Positions 1-5,083 of a stretch of DNA of 9,682 nt are shown piece after piece. Below the pieces are notes generated by a model. The model was given only the letters and a program-made list of their open reading frames with translations. It made no database searches and was not told the origin of the DNA. The position numbers were made by a program, and so were the translations under genes. The stretch is from Candidatus Bathyarchaeota archaeon (GTDB lineage Archaea; Thermoproteota; Bathyarchaeia; TCS64). The stretch lies in contig JAUWBQ010000050.1 in the NCBI GenBank assembly GCA_030601645.1, forward strand, positions 1-9,682, written 5' to 3'. Each line of letters begins with the position of its first letter. Position 1 is the first letter of the stretch.

Positions 1-134
1 GGCTGGGTAGACGCAGGCGGCATCCCCCACCCAATCGCCTGGGAGTGCAGCCAGAGAGAGACAGCGATCAACCCCAGAATCCCGAGCGCGATCAAGACAC
101 CCCTCGTACTCACCTCATAGCCAAAGACGTTCAT
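1..134 (-). CDS. N-terminal part of an unrecognised membrane-anchored protein (runs off the left edge)
   Basis: An open frame starts at the ATG at 134 and stays open to the window edge, giving 44 residues without a stop. After a short polar start (MNVFGYEVSTRG) there is one clear membrane segment at about residues 13-29, rich in Leu, Ile, Val and Ala, followed by WLHSQAIGWGMPPAS. This looks like an uncleaved N-terminal anchor or signal anchor with the rest outside the cell, or the first helix of a multi-pass protein. A good TATA box sits 40-49 bases upstream, so the start is well supported. I do not recognise the family. The gene is the first of its own transcription unit, and the neighbouring deacylase gene points the same way. 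Confidence 0.6.
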   Translation of the reverse strand, partial: MNVFGYEVSTRGVLIALGILGLIAVSLWLHSQAIGWGMPPASTQ

Positions 135-173
135 AACCGTACCACAACGCCATCCACAATTCGCCTTCGATGA

Positions 174-183
174 TTATATAATG
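174..183 (-). promoter_or_regulatory. TATA box for the membrane protein at 1-134
   Basis: The 10 bases ATTATATAAT form a near-perfect archaeal TATA box. Read on the minus strand, transcription should begin about 26 bases from its centre, near 152, leaving a leader of about 18 bases before the ATG at 134. No convincing Shine-Dalgarno is seen in that leader. The box is nearly symmetric and could also fire to the right, but no good gene lies there. Confidence 0.55.
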
Positions 184-341
184 TTCGCGTAAATGAACGG
201 AACCACCGAACCACCTAAAGAATTCACATCAGAACCGAAACAACCAGAAACCCTTATCCTATGCCATAGTAGCGGACACCGGAAACCCGCCAACCTGAGA
301 GAACCCTTAGCCCCTCCAGCAAAGACCAAGCAGACGACGAA

Positions 342-830
342 CTAGGGCTTCGCCACGTCCACGACGGGCACGCCAAGAGCCTCAACCAGCTCCCCAGGCT
401 TCACCCTGAGGCCACAATACCTGGAGCCGGCGGACCCCATCACCCAGTCCCTCTCGAGCAGGCTCCTCTCGACGAAGACCAGGTCGGCCATCCCGGGAAG
501 GGTCAGAGGATCCAACCCACCCGGCTCCACAGAGAACCTCTCCCTCAACTCCTCCCCCGACACGAAGCTCAGCTTTCTCATCCCCGCCAGCTCCCCCAGC
601 CTCTTCACATCGATCCGCACATCCCCGGGAGCCATGACCGCAACCAACCTGCCCTTGCGACCCTTCATGAGGAGGCACTTCAACACGTTCCCAGGAGACA
701 GGCCGTGGACCCGCACCGCATCCTCCAGGCTGAGAACGGGATCCTCCCTATGCCAGATGATCTCCGCGTCCAGACCATGCTTCTCCACGAGAGACCTGAC
801 CCTCCCGACCCTCTCCTCATCCGAAGCCAT
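342..830 (-). CDS. YbaK/EbsC-family aminoacyl-tRNA deacylase
   Basis: This 162-residue protein matches the YbaK/ProX/EbsC fold, whose members hydrolyse mischarged tRNAs such as Cys-tRNA(Pro) or Ala-tRNA(Pro) in trans. Visible family landmarks are GNVLKCLLMK, holding the conserved Lys at about residue 51; the VMAPGDVRIDVKRL strand-helix; FVSGEEL; the Gly-Pro loop EPGGLDPLTLPG; the strand ADLVFVERSLL; and the late GSAGSRYCGLRVKPGEL. Length is normal for a stand-alone member. I chose the ATG at 830 rather than the one at 878: the homology begins just after it, and a TATA-like stretch at 859-867 lies inside the longer version. Substrate specificity cannot be set from sequence; prolyl-tRNA editing is the default guess. 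It appears to be a single-gene unit. Confidence 0.85.
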   Translation of the reverse strand: MASDEERVGRVRSLVEKHGLDAEIIWHREDPVLSLEDAVRVHGLSPGNVLKCLLMKGRKGRLVAVMAPGDVRIDVKRLGELAGMRKLSFVSGEELRERFSVEPGGLDPLTLPGMADLVFVERSLLERDWVMGSAGSRYCGLRVKPGELVEALGVPVVDVAKP

Positions 831-858
831 TTCAGACCGTAATACCTGACAGCCATCA

Positions 859-867
859 TTAACTTTT
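859..867 (-). promoter_or_regulatory. TATA-like element for the YbaK deacylase
   Basis: On the minus strand this reads AAAAGTTAA, preceded by GG, giving a BRE/TATA-like string centred about 33 bases before the ATG at 830. This predicts a nearly leaderless mRNA and is the main reason for rejecting the upstream ATG at 878. The match to a TATA consensus is only moderate. Confidence 0.35.
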
Positions 868-881
868 CCACTCGTCATCTC

Positions 882-901
882 GCGCGCATGCCAATGCGCG
901 C
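882..901. repeat. Perfect 8-bp inverted repeat (hairpin or operator)
   Basis: GCGCGCAT, a 4-base spacer GCCA, then ATGCGCGC: a perfect 8-bp stem in the intergenic space between the YbaK start and the rightward TATA box at 916-923. There is no T-tract directly after it on either strand, so it looks more like a protein-binding site or RNA hairpin than a terminator. It lies just upstream of both divergent promoter candidates. Confidence 0.5.
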
Positions 902-915
902 TTTAGCACGAGAAT

Positions 916-923
916 GTTTATAG
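916..923 (+). promoter_or_regulatory. TATA box pointing right toward the 967-1074 mini-ORF
   Basis: GTTTATAG is a good archaeal TATA match and is the same core seen before the cupin (TTTATAA) and the exported protein (TTTATAG). It predicts a start near 946 and a leader of about 20 bases to the ATG at 967. GGAG at 942-945 lies too close to the predicted start to act as a normal ribosome site. Confidence 0.35.
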
Positions 924-966
924 CATGTCGAAATCGTGACTTGGAGCACAAAACTTCATTGATCAG

Positions 967-1074
967 ATGGCGAAGGAAAGAGGAAACAGGACGCTGATCG
1001 CATACGTCTCGAGAGGGGGCGTGACCCGAGAATACTCCGGCGCACGCGAGCGAGAAAGAAGAGAGAAAAAATGA
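967..1074 (+). pseudogene. 35-aa ORF resembling the N-terminus of a flavodoxin-like protein, probably a remnant
   Basis: The frame ATG 967 to TGA 1072-1074 encodes a 35-residue peptide. Residues 9-22 read TLIAYVSRGGVTRE, which looks like the first beta strand plus the FMN phosphate-binding loop of flavodoxin-like proteins (typically hLIhYxSxxGxTxxhA). What should continue as helix 1 turns into a charged tail, SGARERERREKK, and stops. A flavodoxin needs roughly 140 residues or more, so this cannot be a working flavodoxin; no frame just after it restores one. A TATA box lies at 916-923. It could be a truncated gene remnant or a short peptide that resembles flavodoxin by chance. Its A-rich end overlaps the proposed terminator of the minus-strand operon. 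Confidence 0.3.
1052..1071 (-). terminator. Pyrimidine/oligo-T terminator of the UGM-like/GT2/UbiA operon
   Basis: On the minus strand this stretch begins with six T residues and continues as an unbroken C/T run for 20 bases, starting about 36 bases past the UbiA stop codon. Archaeal polymerases often stop at T-rich runs of this type without a hairpin. It is a candidate only. Confidence 0.4.
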
Positions 1075-1106
1075 GCAACAGCGGCGACTGAACGCCCTGA
1101 TCTGCC

Positions 1107-1967
1107 TCAACTGGCTTGGGCGATTCTCGATACGCGCGCGTTCAACCTGTAGATCGCCGGGACGCCCAACAACAGGGATATCGTAAGGCTGGCGATCCTC
1201 TGTTCGGGCCGGATGGTGTAGACGATGACGGCGCTACCGACGACTATCACCGCAACTATGGCAATCAACAGCTTCGTTATATCGAACCCCTCAAACCTCT
1301 GGACCGTGTTTTTGATCTCAGTGTGTTTATCGATGTGAAAGTCTTTCATCTCGTGGATGACCTCGTTCATCAGCGAGAAGGGGACGACGATCATCAGGAA
1401 GGGGATCACCGATAGATCGAGGGGGCGGAAGGCCGCGTACGTCGTCAGAAACTGAAAGGCTCCCAGAAAGATCACGTGTGAGACCAGATCCAGGATGGGC
1501 TTGGATTTCAGCCTCAGGGTCCTCCAGGAATAGACGAACCCCACCATAGTGAAGACCCCCCCGAGGACCAGTACGAGGGGGCTTATCAAACTGAACAGAT
1601 ACAGACCCGCGGATACGAGAACCAGGTTGAAGAAGTAGCTCTGTCTCCTTGTTATCTCGCCGCTGGATACCGGGTTCCTCTTCCTCTTCTCAAGGTCGTG
1701 GTAGTCGTCCTCGGCGTCCTCCAGATCGTTGTACATGTACCCGAAGGCAGTGAGACATAGATTGGCGACGAATACCAATGCGGTTTTAGACGAGAAAAGA
1801 TCCGCAGGGGAGATCAATAGTATCAAGGGGAAAATCAAGACTAAAACGTGTACATAATCAAACAATCTGGTGAATCTAAGGAATATTCCCGTATCGCGCA
1901 CATCCCTAATGTGTAACGATTTCCTTAAAAAAGTGTTATACGCGCGCGAACGGACAACCTCTCTCAC
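1107..1967 (-). CDS. UbiA-family membrane prenyltransferase, resembling decaprenylphosphate phosphoribose synthase
   Basis: A 286-residue polytopic membrane protein of the UbiA superfamily, which moves a polyprenyl group from its diphosphate onto an acceptor with Mg2+. The first Asp motif is NDLEDAEDD (N80, D81, D84, D88); the second is DFHID (D209, D213), following NEVIHEMK. Hydrophobic segments lie near residues 40-56, 62-79, 112-130, 131-147, 160-176, 187-200, 233-251 and 258-272. After the first motif comes HDLEKRKRNPVSSGEI, closer to the H-x-x-K-x-x-R-P-I-x-x-G pattern of DPPR synthases than to the N-P-x-R-P-L-x-S-G pattern of archaeal lipid enzymes. The start is a GTG whose last bases form the 4-bp overlap GTGA with the glycosyltransferase stop, implying coupled translation. 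It is last in a three-gene operon. A role in making a lipid-linked sugar is inferred; a digeranylgeranylglyceryl phosphate synthase-like role is the main alternative. Confidence 0.85.
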   Translation of the reverse strand: MREVVRSRAYNTFLRKSLHIRDVRDTGIFLRFTRLFDYVHVLVLIFPLILLISPADLFSSKTALVFVANLCLTAFGYMYNDLEDAEDDYHDLEKRKRNPVSSGEITRRQSYFFNLVLVSAGLYLFSLISPLVLVLGGVFTMVGFVYSWRTLRLKSKPILDLVSHVIFLGAFQFLTTYAAFRPLDLSVIPFLMIVVPFSLMNEVIHEMKDFHIDKHTEIKNTVQRFEGFDITKLLIAIVAVIVVGSAVIVYTIRPEQRIASLTISLLLGVPAIYRLNARVSRIAQAS

Positions 1968-2692
1968 TCGTACTCCTGCCTGGCGTAGCTGTCGTCGGTG
2001 GGCTTCGAGTTCATCACCATGGTGACGAAGTCGTTCTTCGTGATCTGGTAGATATACTTCCTCAGGCTCATCTTCTTGATCCTCCGGATCGAATAGTACA
2101 CCTTCATCCTGTTGTCCAAGACCATCTTCCCCTTGGGCTTCAGCCTCTTGTATATCTCCACGTCATCTGAATAGGGCAGGTCCTGATAGCCCCCGATCTC
2201 GAGGAAGGTGTCGCGGTGGAACGCAGAGTTGGCCCCGCAGAGGTGGTAGTACCCCGTCAAAGCGAACATGGACAGGAGGTTGTTTGAAATCCAGAACAGC
2301 AGCCTGTAGAGGTAGGCCTCATACTTGCTCAGGGCCTCGACGTCGAAGGGCTCGAGGAAACCCGTCACGGCGACCACATCCTCATCCTCGAAGTGCCCCC
2401 GTATTATCTCCAGCCACTCGCCGTAGGGTACGCAGTCCGCGTCTGTGGTGACTATGACATCGCCCTTGGCGATCCTCACGCCGTCGTTCCTGGCCCCGCC
2501 CACCCCTTTGCTAACCTGCTGGATCACCCTGTCCGCATACTTCTGGGCGATCTCGACCGTCCTGTCTCCGCTCTGCCCGTCGACAACTATAACCTCGAAG
2601 CTTTCTCTGGGGAAGGTCTGCTCGTCGAGAGCCTTCAGGCATCTCTCGATGTTCTTCTCCTCGTTGTACGTGGGGATAACGACGGATATCAT
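1964..2692 (-). CDS. Family 2 (GT-A) glycosyltransferase
   Basis: A 242-residue GT2 enzyme that would transfer a sugar from a nucleotide or lipid-phosphate donor. It starts with the classic GT2 strand ISVVIPTYNEEKNIERCL, then VIVVDGQSGDRT (nucleotide-binding region), GGARNDG, and the metal-binding DxD as TDADC (D84, D86). The acceptor-side motif is SDDVE at 175-179, and a basic stretch SIRRIKKMSLRKY follows at 201-213. A hydrophobic stretch at about 127-150 suggests membrane association, as expected for use of a polyprenyl-linked acceptor. It overlaps the flavoenzyme gene upstream by ATGA (2689-2692) and the UbiA gene downstream by GTGA, so all three are probably made together. The specific sugar and linkage cannot be read from sequence. 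Confidence 0.9.
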   Translation of the reverse strand: MISVVIPTYNEEKNIERCLKALDEQTFPRESFEVIVVDGQSGDRTVEIAQKYADRVIQQVSKGVGGARNDGVRIAKGDVIVTTDADCVPYGEWLEIIRGHFEDEDVVAVTGFLEPFDVEALSKYEAYLYRLLFWISNNLLSMFALTGYYHLCGANSAFHRDTFLEIGGYQDLPYSDDVEIYKRLKPKGKMVLDNRMKVYYSIRRIKKMSLRKYIYQITKNDFVTMVMNSKPTDDSYARQEYE

Positions 2693-3969
2693 GGGGCTCC
2701 ACGCATTCTTGATGCAGCGTTCCTACCCGATAATAAAGCTTTATCCATGTTGAAATATTCCCATTCCCCGAACCTGCCGACGGGTACGATGTTGTTACTC
2801 TCCAGGTATTCGTGGATGATTCCCACGTTCTTCTCGTGATCGAGATCGTAGATAACGTAGGCGTACTTGAAGGCGGACGTATCGCACACCTCGATCTCGT
2901 CACCGTCCGTGATTATCTCGGTTTTCCTCAGGTCCTCGATGACCCGTTCTCGAATCCCCTCGGGGTCTACGCTGGTCTCCCTGTGGGTCACCTCGGCCAA
3001 GATGCTGCTCCTGCCTCGGGGGGTCGTATGCTCTGAGAAGTTCATGGGGAAGCTCATGCGGTTGAAGACGAACTCCTCCTCCGGGAAGTAGAGCCAGTGC
3101 TTGTCGGTGATGTCTGGCCTCTTGACGCCGATGTTCACGCACACCAGGGAGTTGTAGGCCAGTGAGCCGGCTGCTTTGCTCACATCCTCGGGGGGATCGT
3201 GCAGGATCCCAACCAGATCAGGCAAGGGTATCGAGGAGATGATCTTCTCCGAGGATGTCTCCCTGATCTTCCCCTCTTTCATGTACTTGACTCTGACCTC
3301 AGTCCCCGATGGCCTGACTTCAACCACTTCGGAGATGAGGGAGACATCCAGACCCCTGGACAACTGGTTCGCAAGGGCGCCTATGCCGCCGTGTTTGGGA
3401 TACATGAACTCGGCGTTGGGCCCGTAGTCCTTCCTGAGGGTTCCCGCTGCTCCTTTCTTCATCTCCTCAACGCTAGGGGAGGGCACCCGCCCCCTTATCC
3501 AGTCGATGTTCATCTTGGAGAGGTCATATTTCCAGATCTTCCGGTTGTACGGGACCATGTAGTGCCTCGCGATGCCATCCCCGAAAGTGGTGTAGATCCA
3601 TTCCTCGAAGTTCGTCGGCTCGGTGGTCTTCCGGTTCATCACACCGTCGATGCATTCCTGGATGATTTCTTCTGGGAGCGTGTTGAGGTTGGCCTCGAAG
3701 GGATACCTGACATACGCGCCCCCGAGGTAGATGTACGCTTCCCTAGTGTGTCTGAACAGGTTCCCCTTCAGCAAGCCTTCGTACAGCGTCCTGACGTAAT
3801 CGTCTCTTGTGAACAGGATGTGGGGGGCGTAGTCAAACACATACCCGCCGATGTTGACGCTCTTGCACAACCCACCGACGTCTCGGTCCCTTTCGAGGAT
3901 CAAGTGTTCGCCGTCCAAGTGGTATGCTGCGCTCAACCCGGCGAGCCCTGCCCCGAGTATGGGAATCAT
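2689..3969 (-). CDS. FAD-dependent oxidoreductase/mutase of the HemY-UGM (amine-oxidase fold) type
   Basis: A 426-residue flavoprotein with an FAD-binding Rossmann start right at the N-terminus (ILGAGLAGLSAAYHL, 4-18), then ILERDRDVGGLCKS with the usual E-x(7)-GG-like pattern, and a substrate-domain segment PYNRKIWKYDLSKMNIDWI (140-158) of the kind seen in UDP-galactopyranose mutases and their relatives. YPKHGGIGALANQL (190-203) and the C-terminal FAD-contact segment VGRFGEWEYFNMDKALLSG (about 397-415) complete the family pattern. Automatic pipelines often call such proteins protoporphyrinogen oxidase, but nothing nearby makes haem, and the GT2 and UbiA partners favour sugar-nucleotide chemistry. 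It is the first gene of the operon. The ATG at 3969 is required because the GxGxxG motif begins five residues later. No clear SD is present; TATA-like bases occur just upstream but with poor spacing. The substrate is unknown. Confidence 0.8.
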   Translation of the reverse strand: MIPILGAGLAGLSAAYHLDGEHLILERDRDVGGLCKSVNIGGYVFDYAPHILFTRDDYVRTLYEGLLKGNLFRHTREAYIYLGGAYVRYPFEANLNTLPEEIIQECIDGVMNRKTTEPTNFEEWIYTTFGDGIARHYMVPYNRKIWKYDLSKMNIDWIRGRVPSPSVEEMKKGAAGTLRKDYGPNAEFMYPKHGGIGALANQLSRGLDVSLISEVVEVRPSGTEVRVKYMKEGKIRETSSEKIISSIPLPDLVGILHDPPEDVSKAAGSLAYNSLVCVNIGVKRPDITDKHWLYFPEEEFVFNRMSFPMNFSEHTTPRGRSSILAEVTHRETSVDPEGIRERVIEDLRKTEIITDGDEIEVCDTSAFKYAYVIYDLDHEKNVGIIHEYLESNNIVPVGRFGEWEYFNMDKALLSGRNAASRMRGAP

Positions 3970-4097
3970 TTAAATTACATATACTCCGGAAAACGCTGCT
4001 TAATGAATCATTTGATATCCACCCGTTTTCATGAGCGGACGAACGACGCTGAAAACTCCTGAAAAAAACCTCTGCGCGCGTACGGGAAGAATAGCCA

Positions 4098-4190
4098 CCC
4101 TGATGCGTCAGGGAACGAAGGAGGAAAATAACGGGAGGTAACTCCATTTGGGGGACTGGAATCCCACCGAGCCCGCTTTTTCTTCACAGT
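4098..4190 (+). other. Three consecutive small hairpins followed by oligo-T, possible structured RNA
   Basis: Three perfect stems lie in a row: CCCTGA-TGCG-TCAGGG (4098-4113), GGAG-GTAA-CTCC (4134-4145, with a GNRA-type loop when read on the plus strand), and GGGA-CTGGAA-TCCC (4155-4168). About 18 bases later comes CTTTTTCTTC. This could be a small non-coding RNA read rightward, or structure in a leader. A tRNA was considered and does not fit. No known RNA family is recognised, and short stems of this size can arise by chance in GC-rich DNA. Confidence 0.2.
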
Positions 4191-4303
4191 TCAACCAGTT
4201 CGATACTCGCTCGCAAGACATGTTTAAAATCAATAACTCGCCTTTGAACCCCTGATCCGTAGTTTGTTTTCCGAGAAATCTTCCGGTAGACCGATGTTAT
4301 CAT

Positions 4304-4313
4304 TCTTATTAGA
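4304..4313 (+). promoter_or_regulatory. Possible TATA element for the 40-aa ORF
   Basis: TCTTATTAGA lies about 38 bases before the ATG at 4348, predicting a start close to 4334 and a leader of about 14 bases that would just include the AGGTG ribosome site at 4338-4342. The match to consensus is moderate. A second A/T-rich box at 4223-4229 further upstream is an alternative. Confidence 0.3.
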
Positions 4314-4347
4314 TGCCCCACCAATCTTCTGAAAACCAGGTGTCAGG

Positions 4348-4470
4348 ATGCTCAAAGAGAAGGAGAAGGAAGCCCTCAACCGCATAATAAAGATTCTCCA
4401 AGAAAATGAGGAAGCCAAATACCTCCTTGGCATAAAGATCGAGAACCTCATCGCCCTCAGAGACATGTGA
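4348..4470 (+). CDS. 40-aa charged helical small protein, function unknown
   Basis: ATG 4348 to TGA 4468-4470 encodes 40 residues. AGGTG at 4338-4342, matching the end of the archaeal anti-SD pairing region (AGGAGGTGAT), sits 5 bases before the ATG. The peptide starts MLKEKEKEALNRIIKIL and continues with QENEEAKYLL, then IKIENLIALRDM; hydrophobic residues fall every three or four positions (L10, I13/I14, L17, L26/L27, I31, L34/I35), giving two amphipathic helices separated at G28. Codons (CTC, ATC, AAG, GAG, GCC) match the proven genes in the window, unlike the surrounding A/C-rich DNA. It has no membrane segment, no Cys and no recognisable domain. It may be a small helical adaptor or coiled-coil protein; no function is assigned. 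Confidence 0.55.
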   Translation: MLKEKEKEALNRIIKILQENEEAKYLLGIKIENLIALRDM

Positions 4471-4570
4471 ACCCACAGCCACTGCGAAACTAAATCAAGT
4501 TCGCAATACACACGAATCATCTCAAGCCAGAACAGACCCTACGCCGCAATCGCAACGGCTTCCTTTAAGC

Positions 4571-4593
4571 GACTGGCGCGCGCGACTCCAGTC
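4571..4593. repeat. Inverted repeat flanking a CG-alternating tract
   Basis: GACTGG and CCAGTC form a perfect 6-bp inverted repeat around an 11-base centre that begins with alternating CGCGCGCG. It lies in the A/C-rich non-coding stretch about 100 bases past the 40-aa ORF. It could act as a weak terminator hairpin for that ORF, but no T-tract follows on the plus strand; on the minus strand it follows a T-rich run. Confidence 0.35.
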
Positions 4594-4738
4594 AAAAACC
4601 TAAGCAAATCCAAGAAAAACATCCACCAAAACCACCCAGAACACACCAGAGGGGGGAGGGGGGGGTCATGCATCAGAGAGCGAAAACAACGCCCCACAGC
4701 GAAAGAAACCCGAAAACGCCCCCGATACGACCCCGTCC

Positions 4739-4782
4739 ATACCAAAAGGGGCACCAATGCATACCAAAAGGAGCACCAATGC
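4739..4782. repeat. Tandem direct repeat, two 22-bp units
   Basis: Two adjacent 22-base copies of ATACCAAAAGGRGCACCAAT plus GC (4739-4760 and 4761-4782) differ at a single base (G or A). The unit length is not a multiple of three, so it is not a protein repeat. It looks like a recent slip duplication or a pair of binding sites, and opens the repeat cluster that runs to about 4913. Confidence 0.75.
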
Positions 4783-4792
4783 ACACCCAAAA

Positions 4793-4913
4793 ACCGCTAT
4801 AAGCGGTAGCAATCATAACCCCCCGGAAACCCTTATGACCACCTACCGGTCATAACTCCCGAAAACCCCCATCCCAAGCCACACGGACAGCCCACCGAAG
4901 ACCGCTATAAGCG
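4793..4913. repeat. Two copies of an ACCGCTATAAGCG element
   Basis: ACCGCT-ATA-AGCGGT (4793-4807) is a perfect 6-bp inverted repeat with a TATA-like centre. ACCGCTATAAGCG recurs at 4901-4913, where the outer GT of the right arm has changed to AC. Each copy is followed by a similar C-rich stretch (CATAACCCC after the first, TACAACCCC after the second). CATAAC-C/TCCC-G-R-AAACCC also appears twice, near 4814 and 4851. Together this is a diverged repeat family upstream of the dUTPase gene; the CTATAAG cores could even act as TATA boxes. Confidence 0.5.
4833..4855. repeat. Perfect 8-bp inverted repeat with 7-base spacer
   Basis: TTATGACC, spacer ACCTACC, then GGTCATAA. The perfect 8-bp arms and 7-base spacing are typical of an operator for a dimeric repressor or of a stable RNA hairpin. 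It sits between the two ACCGCTATAAGCG copies, 229 bases before the dUTPase start. Confidence 0.5.
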
Positions 4914-5083
4914 ACCACGTTTACAACCCCGAGACGTTCTCAGCCACCCCCGTCACAAACATGAGAACCAACTTAATATTCGAGATGTAAGTGTCCCAAC
5001 CCTCCTTTTTTCCTAAACCCATAAACTAAAATCTTTCCTCCGGTAGAAGAGATCGAAAATTCGGACAGACCGAGGCCCCCGAC

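Larger units (their letters stand above)
3970..5083. other. 1.1-kb gene-poor region with hairpins, repeats and one small ORF
   Basis: No long credible protein gene lies here. It holds the flavoenzyme operon's upstream region; three short hairpins (4098-4170) followed by T5 on the plus strand; a run of seven T on the minus strand (4062-4068); a TTTAAAA box at 4223-4229 that could serve either strand; the 40-aa ORF at 4348-4470; an unusual G6-A-G8 tract at 4651-4665; tandem and inverted repeats between 4739 and 4913; and the dUTPase upstream region. From about 4475 to 4960 the plus strand is strongly enriched in A and C, so its complement is G/T-rich. Long frames on the minus strand here code for runs of Trp, Phe, Leu and Val and look spurious. 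Confidence 0.6.

Noticed and set aside
193..345. 50-codon plus-strand frame left of the YbaK gene
   Set aside because: Its Pro/Thr/Lys/Glu-rich product simply reflects the A/C-rich strand. It overlaps the YbaK stop, and the nearby TATA box would start transcription after its ATG.
859..1110. 83-codon minus-strand frame past the end of the UbiA gene
   Set aside because: The product is Arg/Cys/Ser-rich with no domain, and the frame spans the perfect hairpin, a TATA box and the pyrimidine tract. It looks like chance open sequence.
4150..4186. tRNA-like 3' end (GGACTGGAATCCCACCGAGC)
   Set aside because: The would-be T loop has 6 bases and lacks TTC-R-A, and no matching acceptor strand, D arm or anticodon arm is found upstream.
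4230..4520. 96-codon minus-strand frame over the 40-aa ORF
   Set aside because: It is the antisense shadow of the better-supported small ORF at 4348-4470; it has no SD and an odd composition.
4539..4790. 83-codon minus-strand frame rich in Trp, Phe and Val
   Set aside because: This is the expected translation of a G/T-rich strand and runs through the 22-bp tandem repeat in shifting frames. No homology pattern is visible.
4668..4802. 44-codon plus-strand frame starting just after the G tract
   Set aside because: The G-rich stretch resembles a ribosome site, but the product (Pro, Lys, Arg, Thr, Gln) only mirrors the A/C-rich DNA and reads the tandem repeat in two frames.
4739..4913. CRISPR array
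   Set aside because: There are only two adjacent 22-bp copies with no spacer, the other elements differ in sequence and spacing, and there are no cas genes.
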